Positions 39,921-52,179 of a stretch of 64,000 bases of DNA are shown here, piece by piece. The stretch is taken from NCBI GenBank assembly GCA_947650285.1, contig CANTFL010000137.1:310001-374000 (forward strand). The letters run 5' to 3'. Position numbers and translations under genes: made by a program. How positions within the stretch are numbered: position 1 is the stretch's first letter; each line of letters opens with the position of its first letter. The notes below the pieces were generated by a model. That model ran no database searches. It was not told the origin of the DNA and saw only the letters and a program-made list of their open reading frames with translations. This DNA is from Hyaloperonospora brassicae (taxonomy: Eukaryota > Oomycota > Peronosporomycetes > Peronosporales > Peronosporaceae).

Positions 39921-40332
39921 CGTTCTTCGTGAATAAATTACGCCATCCGCGTCTGCCCACCCTTTTAAGAGTGTGACTCTTTGATAGGGGGGAGGGACTC
40001 GCTCGAGCAAAAACCGTTCTGGCTCTTGCTCATCACGTATCGACACTAATGTCGGCACGTATGATGCCGATCACGTCGACATCGATGAAGACGATCACCT
40101 CAATAATAGCGATGACGCTATTATTGACTCGGATGACGATGACGATGCTGGTATATTCAGCATCGTCAACGATTATTCCATCGAGGAAGAAGACAACCTC
40201 GCTGAAGAAGAGAAGAATCTCTTAGCAGTGCGCACGAAGCGCACTTAAAGACAAAACAAAGAGTCAGCAGAAAACTTCCTGCTGACTCAAGAGGCGATAG
40301 TCCGTTTCGTTCAGGACTTCATCGCAAATGCG

Positions 40333-41135
40333 GTGGACCGCCAGAAACGGAACGCAGACAAGAATGGAAGAGCAAATGTTCTTTCATTTGATGTTAATGA
40401 CCTATTACTAACGTCTACGGTAAACTTACCTGGACATGCAGTCACTAGTGTCGGTAGTAGTAAACAACTGTCGAAATACATTGGGTCATTTCGAGTGTTG
40501 CATCGCAAGGGCAATGCATACACGATCAAATTGCCTCGCAGGATCCGCACGCATCCTACGTTTTACGTGAGCGACTCAGGCCGTACTGTCGATACGAGCC
40601 TTCTTCTTCCGATGAAGATAGCCCCCACGTTTAAGAACATCCATCAAGTTCTTGCGTTCGCGCTCTAAACGATCCGTCTGGTCGCGCAGATATGATACCT
40701 CGGAACTTAACCGAGATATCTCCCCGCGAGCTGTCGCCAGCTCGCCGAATAGGGAGCGGACATCCCGCTCGACCTGAAGCTGCGCGGTGGCGTAATCGGC
40801 GCGATCTCTCGCCCGATCAGCCTCGCGATCCTTGCGGTTCTTTCGCACGGTGTCAGTCAAAGCGTAGCGCCGGTCGCGCTCGTGCTTCAAGTCATCGCGC
40901 AATTCATCGATTGCGCGATCCATCTCGTAAAGGTCGAGATGGTGAGCAGAATCATCTGGAGGAGGTCTTTCCTCCTCCACCACATCCTTTGGTGGACTCG
41001 CACGGTGGTCAACGCTTCCTAGTGGAGCGTATCTTGAACCACCGTGACGATTCAGGATCAAGGACGAGCTACCTCGTCCAGTGGCGGGGTTTACACCCTC
41101 TTGAAACAGCTGGGAGCCCCGCTCTCAGCTGTTGA
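40333..41135 (+). pseudogene. A2 integrase tail with chromodomain
   Basis: Tail motif FRVLHRKGNAYTIKLPRRIR followed by HPTFYV, a one-base loss before the (L/R)PY codons near 40580, a proline/arginine-rich linker and a chromodomain read at about 41010-41100: GGQRFLVERILNHRDDSGSR, TSYLVQWRGLHPLE. Reads in two frames. From 40576 on, the opposite strand carries the antisense ORF. Confidence 0.78.
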
Positions 41136-42279
41136 TGGACGTTGAAGGTCTCGTCCGCCAGTACGACGAGACCTATCCGATTGGTCCGAGAGACCATCGG
41201 TAAACACGCGCCCTAGGCGCTTGTAGACGGATTGAAAGTTTGCAATCGCGTCACGCATCTCAGCTGAGATGCGCGCCTTTCCCCAGGGCGAACTTAGGAA
41301 ATACACGTCCCTTGGTGCACGTTGTGAGTTGACTTTTGAATCGCACAGATCACCCCAAGTAAGGCATAGAATGCCTGCCATACTCGGCAATAGCTGCAGA
41401 CGGTACCTTGCACCGTTTGGCGTTCGTTTCTCGAACCTGATGCGTATCGCTTCAAGTTTCTGATCCATCCTTCTCGTCCAAATCTCTTGACATATTGGAC
41501 GGACGCGTTCCACTCATCCTAAAGTTAATTTTTGTCACGCTTTTGGTTGCCATTTTAACATCGATGTCTAAGGAATACTTTGAGGGAAAGGTCTTCTTCA
41601 TCGCGAAAGTTGCTCGCGCTGGAGCTTAAGCCATGAAGCTCGGTCGCGTCAAATAATAGAATTCGATAGTGCTGGTTTGTCACGCGAGACAAATTATTAA
41701 TGAGACGATCGAGCAAGCGCCAAGTCTTCCTCTTACCACGCTTCGACGTGGTACCTTCGTCGGTATCACGGTTCCCAGAGTGATAACGGCTCGCGCCATC
41801 TTCCTCGCGCTTGTGCGAAGATGCACGAGCTGAACGTGGTGATAAGTTATTGTACCCATCACCGTACTCATCGTCGCTGTCGAACAGACTTTAACGCAAA
41901 TCGCGAGTCCGTCTGTTCGGCAGATCCCTTGATGAAAGAATAGGCACCGCAGGTGATTGTGATACCCCTGAAGCCTCTCCCGATTTAGACACGTATAATT
42001 ATTCGGAGTAGACGACCCCTAACTCGGATTCATCGTGTGTACGAGGTGTGATATTACGTGCGCGTGAAAAAAAACACATTTTATAGGGCTAAGAAGAAGC
42101 TGTAGACGACGAGACTTCTGCCGCGGAGGCTGTGCAGCAACATAATTTATCTTCTCGGAGTCACCCGCACATACATGTTGACTATGCGTGGAAAGACCAG
42201 GTATTAATGGATCTGAACCAGACAAGTGCTCCCTGTCCCAACTGTATCCAACGAGTGAGCCCCACGTTTCGGTCGTCAC
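40576..42279 (-). pseudogene. Antisense gene of family A
   Basis: Convergent to pol. Two large open parts (41513-41091 and 41061-40576) and N-terminal remains to about 42279. The C-terminal part is strongly helical and charged, predicted coiled coil (EMDRAIDELRDDLKHERDRR, LATARGEISRLSSEVSYL), and ends ARIDSTA with TGA opposite the integrase (L/R)PY codons. This is the same point and the same codon register as the end of the element C antisense gene. It is split by one stop near 41085 and a frameshift. No known domain is recognised. Confidence 0.72.
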
Positions 42280-42305
42280 ACGGAGAGTATCAGTTAAAAG
42301 GGGTG

Positions 42306-42683
42306 ATGTAACGGGGTAGCCTGTTATTTAAGGTTGCTATTGTGACAAAATAGTAACGAAGAATATTACGTTGAATATTTTGTTAGCTATATCACTACGT
42401 ATATCGATTTTGTTGGGATGACCCAGTGGTCTGTTCCTCGGTTGGTATCGTGATTATATCGACCAACCAATCGATGATAGACGCGCGCAAGGGGAGGTGA
42501 GTAGACGCAATCATACTATTAGTAATATATCAATATAATGGAGTCAGGACAAACAGAGAAACAAGAGTTACAGGACTTAATTGCATACATTATTAGTTTT
42601 ACTTTCACCACGACAAAAGTCTTCACCTAAGTCGTTTACCTTCCTCTGTATTGAGTAAATTCAAAGAAAAGAATTGACCTTCA
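42306..42683 (+). repeat. Diverged family A LTR, truncated
   Basis: Begins tgtaacggggtagcctgtta and aligns with the A2 LTR over about 370 of 418 bases at roughly 70-75% by eye, then is cut by element D at 42684. It has the same order of words (gatgaccc, ccaaccaatcg, agacgcgcgcaa, gtgagtagacg, gtcaggacaaac). Confidence 0.82.
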
Positions 42684-43796
42684 TGTGGTGGAGTGGCGAT
42701 CGATCAATTTATGAGTCGATCCCAACTCTCCACTGGCGCCCTGACGACCGACAAACGGAGGGGTTACTCCGATTCCGTGTGTGTTACCTTCCTCACCTTG
42801 TGTACCCGTCGGTAGGGCGGGTTGCACTCTCCCAGGTGGACTCGAGTCGAACGAAAACTTGACCGTGTTGGGGATGGGGTTGTGATCGTGCGGTAATCTT
42901 CACGCGATCACGGGGTACTTGTGGGTACTAATATAAGTTACTCTGATCTCAACGAGATCGCCTTGTCCACTATGTGGTAGCTTGATCCGCGAGCTTTCTC
43001 GCGAATCTTGCACCTTGCCTTTACGTGTCTTGTTGCGTCCGATCGAAGTTGATGTTGCTTGAGAGTTCTTGAGCACACCTGGCCAAAACAATCCAGGTGT
43101 GACACTCGCGTAGACGTGTAGCGTAACTCTTTATTCGACGGGGGGCCAAAGATCCTACCCGGAAGAGATAACGTATGCCTTGTGAAGTAATTTGAACTCT
43201 GTTTACCAATCAATTTAAACCCTACCCCTATGTCTACCCGTACATCTTAACCAGATGACACACGTCGCCTTTCTAGGAAGATCGTCCCTCGTATTTATGT
43301 GGCCCACACCCAGTATATCCATCATTGTATCTTCTTGTGGCCCACCCAAGAAATCCTCGTGATCCTACTAGCGGATCGATATTCCACTTTGCGAATCGAG
43401 ATCCCGTTAGCGGATCGTGATCCTACTATCGGATCGTGATCCTACTGGCGGATCGAGATCCCATTTGGACGTGATCCCGTTAGCGGTTCGCAGCTGGAGA
43501 TCGGGCATGCGATCCTGGGTTAGGATCGCGGTCTTCCAATGAGATCGAGGGTCTTGTATTGCCATGTCTCACGACGGATTGCGTAACCAAAACGGGCGTG
43601 TCTACCCTATAGCCTCACACCGAGCTGGTTGATATTGTCCACTTGGGATTTGGGAACGCTATTGCCAGCCACCCATCCCAGCTTGTATCCACCAATCATA
43701 GCATTCTTGGCTTAACTAAAGCATGTGACCCTTTTAGATCGCGGATCTCAGTCCCAAGGCGATTTCCTTGTGACCGCTTTGCCACAACCGTCCCCT
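42684..43796 (-). repeat. 3' LTR of element D
   Basis: 1113 bp, tgtggtggag to tttgccaca, nearly identical to 54448-55554. On the minus strand it is preceded by a purine-rich run (gcaggggacggt), the likely polypurine tract. Confidence 0.93.
43361..43490. repeat. GATC-rich minisatellite inside the D LTR
   Basis: About six degenerate units of roughly 20 bp around the phrase gatcctactagcggatcg (variants with cccgtt and cccact). The partner array is at 55125-55257 and is one partial unit longer. Confidence 0.8.
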
Positions 43797-43885
43797 GCAT
43801 CGTCAGTCAACATACGGTGTTGATCTGGCTGTGCAACATTGTGGGCTTCACTACTTTTCTACGCACTTTTGCATCTTCCGACACG

Positions 43886-46164
43886 ATGTCCAATCCCGCC
43901 CATCCGGCTCAAAAATCTCTTCCGGCTTCAGGATCGAGCCCCCCGGATCGCCCTCTGCGATCCCAATTCCAGATGTCGGAACCTCGACGCCTATTAGTCC
44001 TGCGATCTCAGATGCCTCCACCGTGCCGGTGACCGAGTGTGATCGCTCGGCGGTGGTGACGTCGGCCCAGATGGGAGAAGGCTCTAGTTGGTCTTCCATC
44101 GCGATGCATCTGTCGCGATACTCTTCAAATCTCGGTCCGAACAGGACCTATGCCGGCCAACATATTCCAACTCCGGATCCGAGTGAGCCCATCTTGCTCC
44201 CCAGGACTCGGATCGAAGCCTCATGTTCGGTCGATCAAGACACGTTAAGCTCAGCAATCCATTCGCTTTACGTTCGCCTGAACCTTCAACAGACTATCGT
44301 GGATCGGTACCAGAGTAAAGAGGCTGCTTTGGAGCGGCAGATGATCCAGATTCGCCAGCTGAGCGAAGATCTTTAGGAGCTCCGCACCTCTGCGTCCCCT
44401 TTCGTCCTGTTCGTCCAGTCAAAGTACGACCGCTTGCGCGTTTGCTACGACGACGAGGTCAAGCAGCCCGAGGTCTATCGGGAGGCGTTGGCCGACCGGG
44501 TCGACCAGACCGCCGTGATCGAGCATCTGAAGTCCCAAATGATCCGGACTGTGCGAGCGCGTCATGCCGCACAGGAGAAAGCAGATCGTGAGATCGCCGA
44601 AATGCGCAAGCAGATGGAGGCGGGAGAACGGTTGGTGGTTGAAAGCGATAAGTTGTCTTACAGCCTGGACAAGACAGACCGTAAGAAGTCGAAGTACAAG
44701 AAAACCGGCCTCTAACTCCAAGAAAAGCTGAGTCGCGCGCTCAAGCAGGTATCGGGGCTTCGGGCCGAACTGGGCGAGGCGCAGAATTATCTGTCCGCCC
44801 GATCCGCTAAGTGCGATCAATTGCGTCGCATCGTATCGGATCGTGACGTTACGTTTGACCAGACTCGAGTTCAGCTCGCGGACGTGGCTTTCAAACGTGA
44901 TCGCACAATACGAGATCACACGACCCTTCGGGATCGCATGGCGTTGCTGGTGCATGAGAATACTTCAGCCACAACCAATAAGGTAGGATCGTCTACCCAC
45001 ACGCCCGTTCCTGCGAATTTCGGACCGATGTCGAGCCTTTAAGGACCGAGTCGCAAGCGATCTCGCGATCCCTTTCCATCGTCAACTTTGCCGCTTTTCA
45101 AAAAAATGGCTCGATTTGCTGAATTCAATGCCAAGCCGTCCCCATTTTGCGATCCCAAGCCTTCGTCCGCTCCCAAGAGAACCCGCGATCCTAAGGGTTG
45201 TCGCGTTCTCAAGAGTCTCCATGATCCAGCGAAGCCTGCAGCTACCCCGAATCTGGGCAAGCAGAGGCGCCGTGGTCCGAGCTTAACCTCGTCTGAGGGG
45301 AAGGATACATCGGCAGGTGAGGATGAGACTTCAGCGGCTTTATCCGGTTCGCGACCTTCCAGTCTGCGTCGAACGTCCAATCCGGCGGCACAACTTTCGT
45401 CTGGGCTTTCTCCGGATCTGATCGTCATAGACACGCCGAGCCCTTTGTGCGATCCTCCACCTCCGGTTGATCCTGTTCTACCTGCCGTTACCAAAGTATC
45501 TCGCGTGGACCTTTTCGGAGAAGCGTACAGTGACTAGGATGGTGCCATTAGCCTTTCTGATTCGCCTAGTAATCACGTCAATCCGACGTTATCGCTGGCG
45601 GAGTATAATAACTTGCCCCCCTTCAAGGTCTATCGCGATCAGTGGATCCCTGGATATCAAAATCGCGTACGGCGATCCTTCACTCAGGTTTCTCCATGGT
45701 CGGCACGCAAGGGTAGTTGGACTAGCGTCGCGGAGATGGACACTGACTTCCTGTACCTCCACTTATCCCGTCCCAAACGCTATGACTTCCCAACGGTAAT
45801 GATGTCCAGATATCTTCCTCTTACATCTGAGTGGGTACCTTAGCTGGTGTGTCAGGCCCAGGTCGTGGCCTTATATGCCCAACAGCCTTGAGAGACAGCC
45901 AAAGGTCGGATTGCGCCGATCCCCTTCCCCCGTACCGGCTGGTTCGACCGGCTTGCCTCGCTATACTTGGAGTTCGAGGATCTCAACAGACAGGCTTTGT
46001 GGGTGTCTACGCACGCGATCTTCCTTTCCAGTGAACATCGGACCAGCGATCCTGGTTCTAGGCCAATTCTGGAAACAGCGGAAGCAGCGTCGGTCGCGAG
46101 CTGGACCTTGGTGGAAGGAGATCCTTCGATTTATCTTGCAAGGTATGATCGCAGGTCATTGTGA
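43886..46164 (+). pseudogene. Convergent coiled-coil gene of element D
   Basis: One reading frame of the plus strand is open over about 2.3 kb apart from isolated stops near 44374, 44713, 45040, 45535, 45841 and 45887, which marks an old gene of about 760 codons. The best ATG (43886, MSNPAHPAQKS) is in the adjacent frame, with a likely slip in the C-run near 43940. The N-terminal part is Pro/Ser-rich; residues about 130-380 are coiled coil (AALERQMIQIRQLSEDL, AAQEKADREIAEMRKQMEAG). Then comes a basic, proline-rich part, followed by a folded-looking part (FKVYRDQWIPGYQNRVRRSF, SLYLEFEDLNRQALWV). No known domain is recognised. Integrase and chromodomain lie downstream on the opposite strand, so the two genes converge without overlap. 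Confidence 0.68.
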
Positions 46165-46682
46165 TCTGGACATCCTGTTGTATCCCTTCTTTCTGCTCTT
46201 CCGTTCTATAAAATAGGGATCCAATTAGTATCCTGGCCTAAGATGCACACCGAAGGGTATCCCCAATTTAATCTCTGCTCTCCCCTTGCTAGATGACGCT
46301 GAACCTTGGCGAGCTCACTATCGATCTTCTATCGTCGACCACCCGGGACCCGTCGATCGCAGGGTTGCCAGGTAAGTTCTTTCCTGCTTGATCGCTAGTA
46401 TTTGATTCAGATAGTTCAATAAAAATATATAATCTCTCTTGATCCTCCAACTCGTTCTTCATTTTGAGATCAACTCCTTTTCTTCGGCTTTTCAACCGCC
46501 GAGGATCCCCTCGATCTGCTATCGCCACTCATTTTACATATAGCCCAGATCCATCACCTCATACAAACTCCTTGTATAATTGCCATTCCACCATTTCACG
46601 TCCACCTTTTAGCATGCTCCAACCGCTCATCGCTTCGATTACCCATTCTTCTTCGGTTTCCTAGTCATTGGACTGCATAACT
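46165..46682. other. Convergent spacer in element D
   Basis: 518 bp between the end of the antisense gene and the end of pol. No gene seen; it should hold the 3' ends of both. Confidence 0.5.
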
Positions 46683-46955
46683 TCAAACCGATTTGACTCG
46701 CACGATGCGCTCGAAATTTTGCAACAACGCGCCACAGTTCAGGTCATCTTCTTCTGTCCAGGTCGGATCGTCTTGTTGCTTCCATAGAACCAAAAAGTGT
46801 CGATGCAATCGACCATAACGAATATTACGTCCTGATCGTATATCCAAGATTTTCTCCACTTCGTATTCGTCAGCAGCCAACTCTTTTGACCAACTATCTT
46901 TCGGCAAAAATGACTCATCGAATTTCACACGATCTTCACTGTTAGTTGCCAGCAA
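46683..46955 (-). CDS. Element D chromodomain
   Basis: 90 open codons at the end of pol with a well kept chromodomain: DEYEVEKILDIRSGRN, HRHFLVLWKQQDDPTW, then EEDDLNCGALLQNFER. The aromatic positions Y, W and the final W expected for methyl-lysine binding are present. It ends pol and would direct integration. Upstream pol is broken, so it is only a preserved fragment. Confidence 0.85.
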   Translation of the reverse strand: MLATNSEDRVKFDESFLPKDSWSKELAADEYEVEKILDIRSGRNIRYGRLHRHFLVLWKQQDDPTWTEEDDLNCGALLQNFERIVRVKSV

Positions 46956-47099
46956 ACTACCGGGGGCTATCGGGAAACTAGAACACTGGCTTTAACTTTT
47001 AGACGTACACTATCGGGAATAATCGGTTTGGAGTCCTGAAATTTCCACCCGAACAGCATGTTCCCCACATAACTCCGCCACTCGGAACGTTCAATGCCA

Positions 47100-48160
47100 C
47101 ATATATGCTAACTTCCGAGCATAGCCGTCTTTAACTCGGTCCAAGTAGAGATAAAATTGCGATCCGCACTTAATATTACACATTTCATCATTGTCATTGT
47201 TTCGATTCGCTCGATCTTGGATCGGATATTGAGACGTTCGTTTAACATTGCTCCTGCCCTCTGATATTGATGTTGGACGTTATATCGCCATCTTCTAGGG
47301 TCAGCATCGCGTGTTTTAGTGCTCCCCAACGGTAATGTTGCTTCCAATGTCGATCTTGGATCCCAGTTATGGATCAAATAGAGCGGAGTGTCTCCACGGA
47401 TCCGATCTTGTGCCGTATTCATAGCGAATGTCAATCTTTCTGCCTATATATCCCAGTCTTTCTATTCTACGTCCGTAACATACATCTTAATTGACCGAGT
47501 CAACGTCTGTACCAAACGCTTCGCAGTTCCGTTCGATTGAGGTCGGTAATACATGGTCGCACGTTGCTTTTGCCCTGCGATCCGATCAAATGCTCGAAAA
47601 AAGTCGGACATAAATCTAGTCTCCTTGTCGTGACGTATAGCTTCACTGGCTCCAAAATCTTCGAAACACACATTGTTCATATCCTTCAGCGATCGTTTGT
47701 GCCGTCCTCGACGAACTTGCTTCCGCGATCACATATACTGAGAAATCATCTATCCACAGCAGCAGTTCTGTGTTTCCTTTAAATGACCGCGGGAATGATG
47801 GGATATGATAGATCGCGATCAACTGAAATAAGTATGTAGCCTGTATGTTTCCCGGGGATCTGCCGCGGATTGCGGGTAGACCCTTCCTGGTTGTACAGTC
47901 CACGCATTCGCCAACATAACGTTGTATGCTCCGATACAATCCTCTCCAGTGAAAATTGGATCTGATCCGCTGATAAGTCCTCCCGATCCCCTAATGACCA
48001 CCCTCCAAGCTAGTGTGATAATGGTGCATAAATATTGCTGCAACAATTTCGATACAACCCGACGGACCACCTTTATACGATTGTTCGATTCTTTAGCGGA
48101 TTGGGGGCTGAAGAACAGCAACCCGTTTTCGTCCACTTCGTAGTCTTGAGCGACCGGAGG
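47100..48160 (-). pseudogene. Element D integrase, broken
   Basis: Zinc-finger end (MYRSIQRYVGECVDCTTRKG) at 47939-47880, then core segments LLLWIDDFSVYVIAEASS with the first acidic residues, FGASEAIRHDKETRFMSDFF with the second catalytic D, and MYYRPQSNGTAKRLVQTLTR where the third catalytic residue is expected; that position reads A. The C-terminal part continues at 47434-47108 (DTPLYLIHNWDPRSTLEATL). Frames change at least twice. Confidence 0.82.
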
Positions 48161-48879
48161 CACAATTTTGCATCCTCTGCGTGTAGTTGGGTCAGATCCC
48201 CATTAAGAGTATTTTTAGCTTGGCAATCCAGCTCTCTTCTTCTTGCGCGTGTTTTATTCTCTCGATCCACATCCGCTGCACCATTTCTTCATGTAAATTT
48301 CGGGTTGTTGACGTTTTCGCTGTGCAGATCGTGTGATCGCTATCATTTTCACCACGCGATCCTTCCTTTCCGGCAGGAGCAACTCGTGCAGCCTGTTGAC
48401 GGATATAAAATCTGGCAATTGTTGATCAAAGTTCACAATGACACCTTACTATTGCTGCAGAGCTGCACTGGCAACTTGATCCGCGCTTTGGTTCCACTCC
48501 CTCTTCATGTGTAAGAACTCGTGGTTTGGCCAAGATCGAAATTTCTGCATTGCTATATGACGCAGTAACTGTAGCCCAGGCGCTTAACAGTCCATCTCTT
48601 CCCGCATTTGCCTGATCACTAAGTTCGAGTCACCACATATAATGACTCGTCCCCTAGTTTAATTGTCTAGCAGATGGAGACTTAACAACATACCACGATA
48701 TTCTGCTGCATCCACCGTCAGATCTGTCGCATATTCCGTAGCGGCTGAGGTGATGGTCCATTATAGTGGCTTTCACACGATCGCACTTTATGCCCCGCTC
48801 TTCCGTTTATTCCGTGCCGATCCGTCAAAACTGTCAACCTACAGGCATTGATCCGTACCTACCGTGGGAGGTAGCATAG

Positions 48880-50396
48880 CTACCAATCATTTAGGTTTCT
48901 CCTGTGGAGCGATTGTCATCAACACATCATCTACCTCATCTCGCGGAATTATACTAGCTGAGAAAGCGCCTTGTATATCATCCTCTTCTTTGTTACATCT
49001 CTTGACCTCTAGTGTCCAATTTGATTGCAGCGCAGCCCATCTTCCCAGTCTCCCAAGGAGGCCAGAAGATTGAACTAGCCAAGCTAATGTCGAATATCGA
49101 GTAAGCACTCTGATTTCTCGGGATACAATCATGGTGTAGCATACTTCCAAGATTCAAAGTAATACTAAACCTCTTTCTCCGTCATACCATTATTAACTTC
49201 ATTTGGCTTCAGTATGCGACTCGTGAATGTCACCGGCCAGTATACGCCGTCATATTCTTGCAATTTCTAGATGCCTATACTGCCCACTTACTAGCGTAAA
49301 CCACGATCACTGGAAGTCGATCTGGATCAAAATGTTTGAGGATCGGGGTTAAAGAGATCTTGGCTTTCAGCAAAGTGAACGAAATGGCGGCCCTTTCCCA
49401 CCGATATCGCTCATTTGGATCATGCTCACCTCCTTGTAATGTATTATCGCTACTTCCCGCCGTAGCATCACGATCTCCCATATGGCTCATCCAGAAAAAT
49501 CCGCCTCTCGTAACTCGTACAACACAGATGCATAAACGGCAAAATCTCATATAAATCGACTGTAAGTGTTCAAGCTTCCCAAAACCAATTCCATGGATCG
49601 CAAAGTTGTGGGAAAAGATATGTTGACCAGCGATCCTAGATCTTAAGGATTGGCCTCCAATTCCTCCAATGATACCTGATGACCTAAGTTATCCACTTTA
49701 CGCCGTCCCCAAAGGCTCTTGGTCAGACTTATAGACAGATTACATCGATTGCATGCTGTCAACAATCTTTCGACCTTGTCGTACAAGATATCCATGACGT
49801 AAACGGGATCAATATATCGTCAATATAAGATCGCCTGCCCAGCATGGACGGCGCTTGATCCGATCCGGCTCTCCCTCAGTAAACACATCAGTTAACTTGG
49901 GATGATCCGTTGCATTCGCATCCTTATCTGCGCCGATCTTAAGATACCTATATAGAGCATTATCAATCAAACGCTGATAAATCTGTGGGGCGTTCTTCAA
50001 TCCAAAAGGCATCCGCAACCATTCAAGTAGACCTGACGGCGTGATAAACGCAGAGATAGATCTTGCTCGTTCGGTCATCTCTACCACCCAAAATTTGCTC
50101 GCCATGTCCAGCGAACAATACCACATTGCTTTGTCCATGTCCTGTAACAATTTAAAGATTAGTGGCATAGGGTACACCATCAGCTGTGTTAGCTGATTAA
50201 CCCGTAGATAGTCGATACACAGTCGGATATCTTCTCCATTTTTCTTTATAATCACGACTATTGGTGATGCCCACAGCCATGTCGAAGGTCGGATAATCTT
50301 GGCCGACAACAGGCCTTTTATCAGATCGGCCAACTTCTCACTCAACTTTGGCGCAACATGTCGTACACGCTGAGCGATCGGCCTCGCCTCTCCCAC
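48880..50396 (-). pseudogene. Element D RT and RNase H, broken
   Basis: RT is open at 50396-49809: IKGLLSAKIIRPSTWLWASP, DIRLCIDYLRVNQLT, WYCSLDMASKFWVVEM, LLEWLRMPFGLKNAPQIYQR. The catalytic box SYIDDILIPF follows near 49825 in a shifted frame. The RNase H part is seen at 49550-49200 (ISLTPILKHFDPDRLPVIVV, YASKWAV, then FTSRILKPNE). The sequence class differs clearly from families A and B/C. Confidence 0.83.
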
Positions 50397-51689
50397 ATCA
50401 ATATCAGAAACGGCTCCACGTGCTGCAGGAAGTAATGCAATTCATTTCCCGATCTACAGGTGACAACTCCTCCATATCAGTCGTCGCAAATCTCTTGATA
50501 CTCTGTCAAGGGTATTCCAGGATCGCCAACTTGGACATCGTCTATTGTTATCTCGCTCGTGGATATAGTTGCCTCCGGCAGCACAGCCATGTGTTGTTCC
50601 ACATCTTACGCGAACAGTTCACCTCTCTCGTGATAGTGTGTTAATCGATCCATTCAATCATTTTCCATTACTTCACCGTCGATCGTAACAGCTTTCACGT
50701 CGTCATCCAGTCGTGTAGACTAAATATGCACCTCCCAACCTATAACCATAATCCCGTCTAAGTGACAGTTGGACTGTCCTTGTAGCCGATCAGTTACCTC
50801 ATGGTTGTACTTCGGTGTCATAGCCTCTTCTGCAACCATATGCTATTCACACGAATGTTCTGGCGTCTTCCGCACTGCGTTGACCGCACACGATATCATT
50901 GATGATCTATCATCCTTTTTCTTCATTAATCTCTCCACTCGTACATTCATCCTGCAACTCCTCGTTAGAGTCACCATTGGAGTCGGATAGTGAGACGATC
51001 TCTAAATAATCCTTAATGTTGTCTGATTTCCATTGGAAACGTGTCAAAATTCGGGTAGGATTCTCAAACGTAGGATGATCAACTACTGGGCTCGTGTAGG
51101 CTTCGGATTTTCTTCTTCTCGATCTGTAGTGGCTTCAAAAGCCAATATCTGCCATTCCATGTACCGTCGTGATCCTACAGATACGTATCCTTTAGGTATA
51201 CGGATCATGCCTTCTGTCAAACACAACGCTAAAGGGACCCCGCATATAAAATATTAAACCACGATCGCTAACATTTGTGAGCTGCAAGAATTTAATCATT
51301 CCGGGACCATTTGTCACGGTAGGAATTTACGCCACACCCCGTCGCACCCAAAGCTTCGATCTAGGACGGTTGACGTTGATCCTGAATTCTTTTGATCTGC
51401 CGGCCGCAATGGCTATACATTTATCGTTAATGTTGACCGCCGAAATATTTGATCGGTACGGTGGTCTTTGTCCAGCAAGACAGATTTGGACTTCATCGGG
51501 CAGGAAAAGGGTTTCGTCGGCCAACTAGAAACGAAGTCCTGCAGGAATTATGAAGTTCACGCCTAGTATTTCTTCTTGACCGACTTGATCACCAACCCAG
51601 ACATCAAAATGATACACTAGCGATCCGCTCAGTGCAATTTGATCTTGGTCGGTCTTACCATCCAATAAGTACTATAACCGATCCACACA

Positions 51690-51840
51690 CATACTTTTGT
51701 TTAGTTCTCATCCATCACAAACCCTATCTTGCGAGTAAAATTAGCGGCGATGATCGAGATATCTGCACCAGAGTCAAACAGAAAAAGTGGCCCTCTCATT
51801 GTTGATATTGCCCACAATTTTGGCTTGTTAGGATAATTTT
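51690..51840 (-). pseudogene. Element D protease remnant
   Basis: The minus strand near 51795-51745 reads PLFLFDSGADISIIAAN, the DSGA active-site motif of a retropepsin. The rest of the domain is not resolved because of stops. Confidence 0.65.
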
Positions 51841-52179
51841 CCCGGAGTATGATACTTCTAGTATCCCCTCGACTCACCTGGGGTCAGATCGAGCTCTATC
51901 TCCACTAGGGATCGGGCATAATAGTCAACTCGATTCACACTTGATATTAAAAAGGTCCGTTTTGAACGATCACGTATATTAGAGATCGGATCGCGCCGAT
52001 CCTTAACTCCTTGGTCATTTGACTTCTTCTCAACATATGCATATTCATAGCCCAGACCGCACGGCTCGTGCTAGATTCCAATCTGGCGAGCGTCCTAGTA
52101 CAATATTTCCTCGACATTCGAAGGAAAATATACCCGCATGCTTGGTAGGGACATACCACTAGCGGATTATGTTAAAGAA

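Larger units (their letters stand above)
34668..42305 (+). mobile_element. Ty3/Gypsy element A2 (family A), degenerate
   Basis: Same family as A1, in plus orientation: LTR 34668-35085, gag, protease, RT, RNase H, integrase with chromodomain, convergent antisense gene, then an A-type LTR at 42306. The LTR at 42306 is clearly diverged from the 5' LTR (roughly a quarter of positions differ), whereas the LTR at 55946-56363 differs at only about six positions. So the 5' part and the 3' part may derive from different elements joined by recombination. Many stops; not autonomous. The left flank base block is tgcag. Confidence 0.85.
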
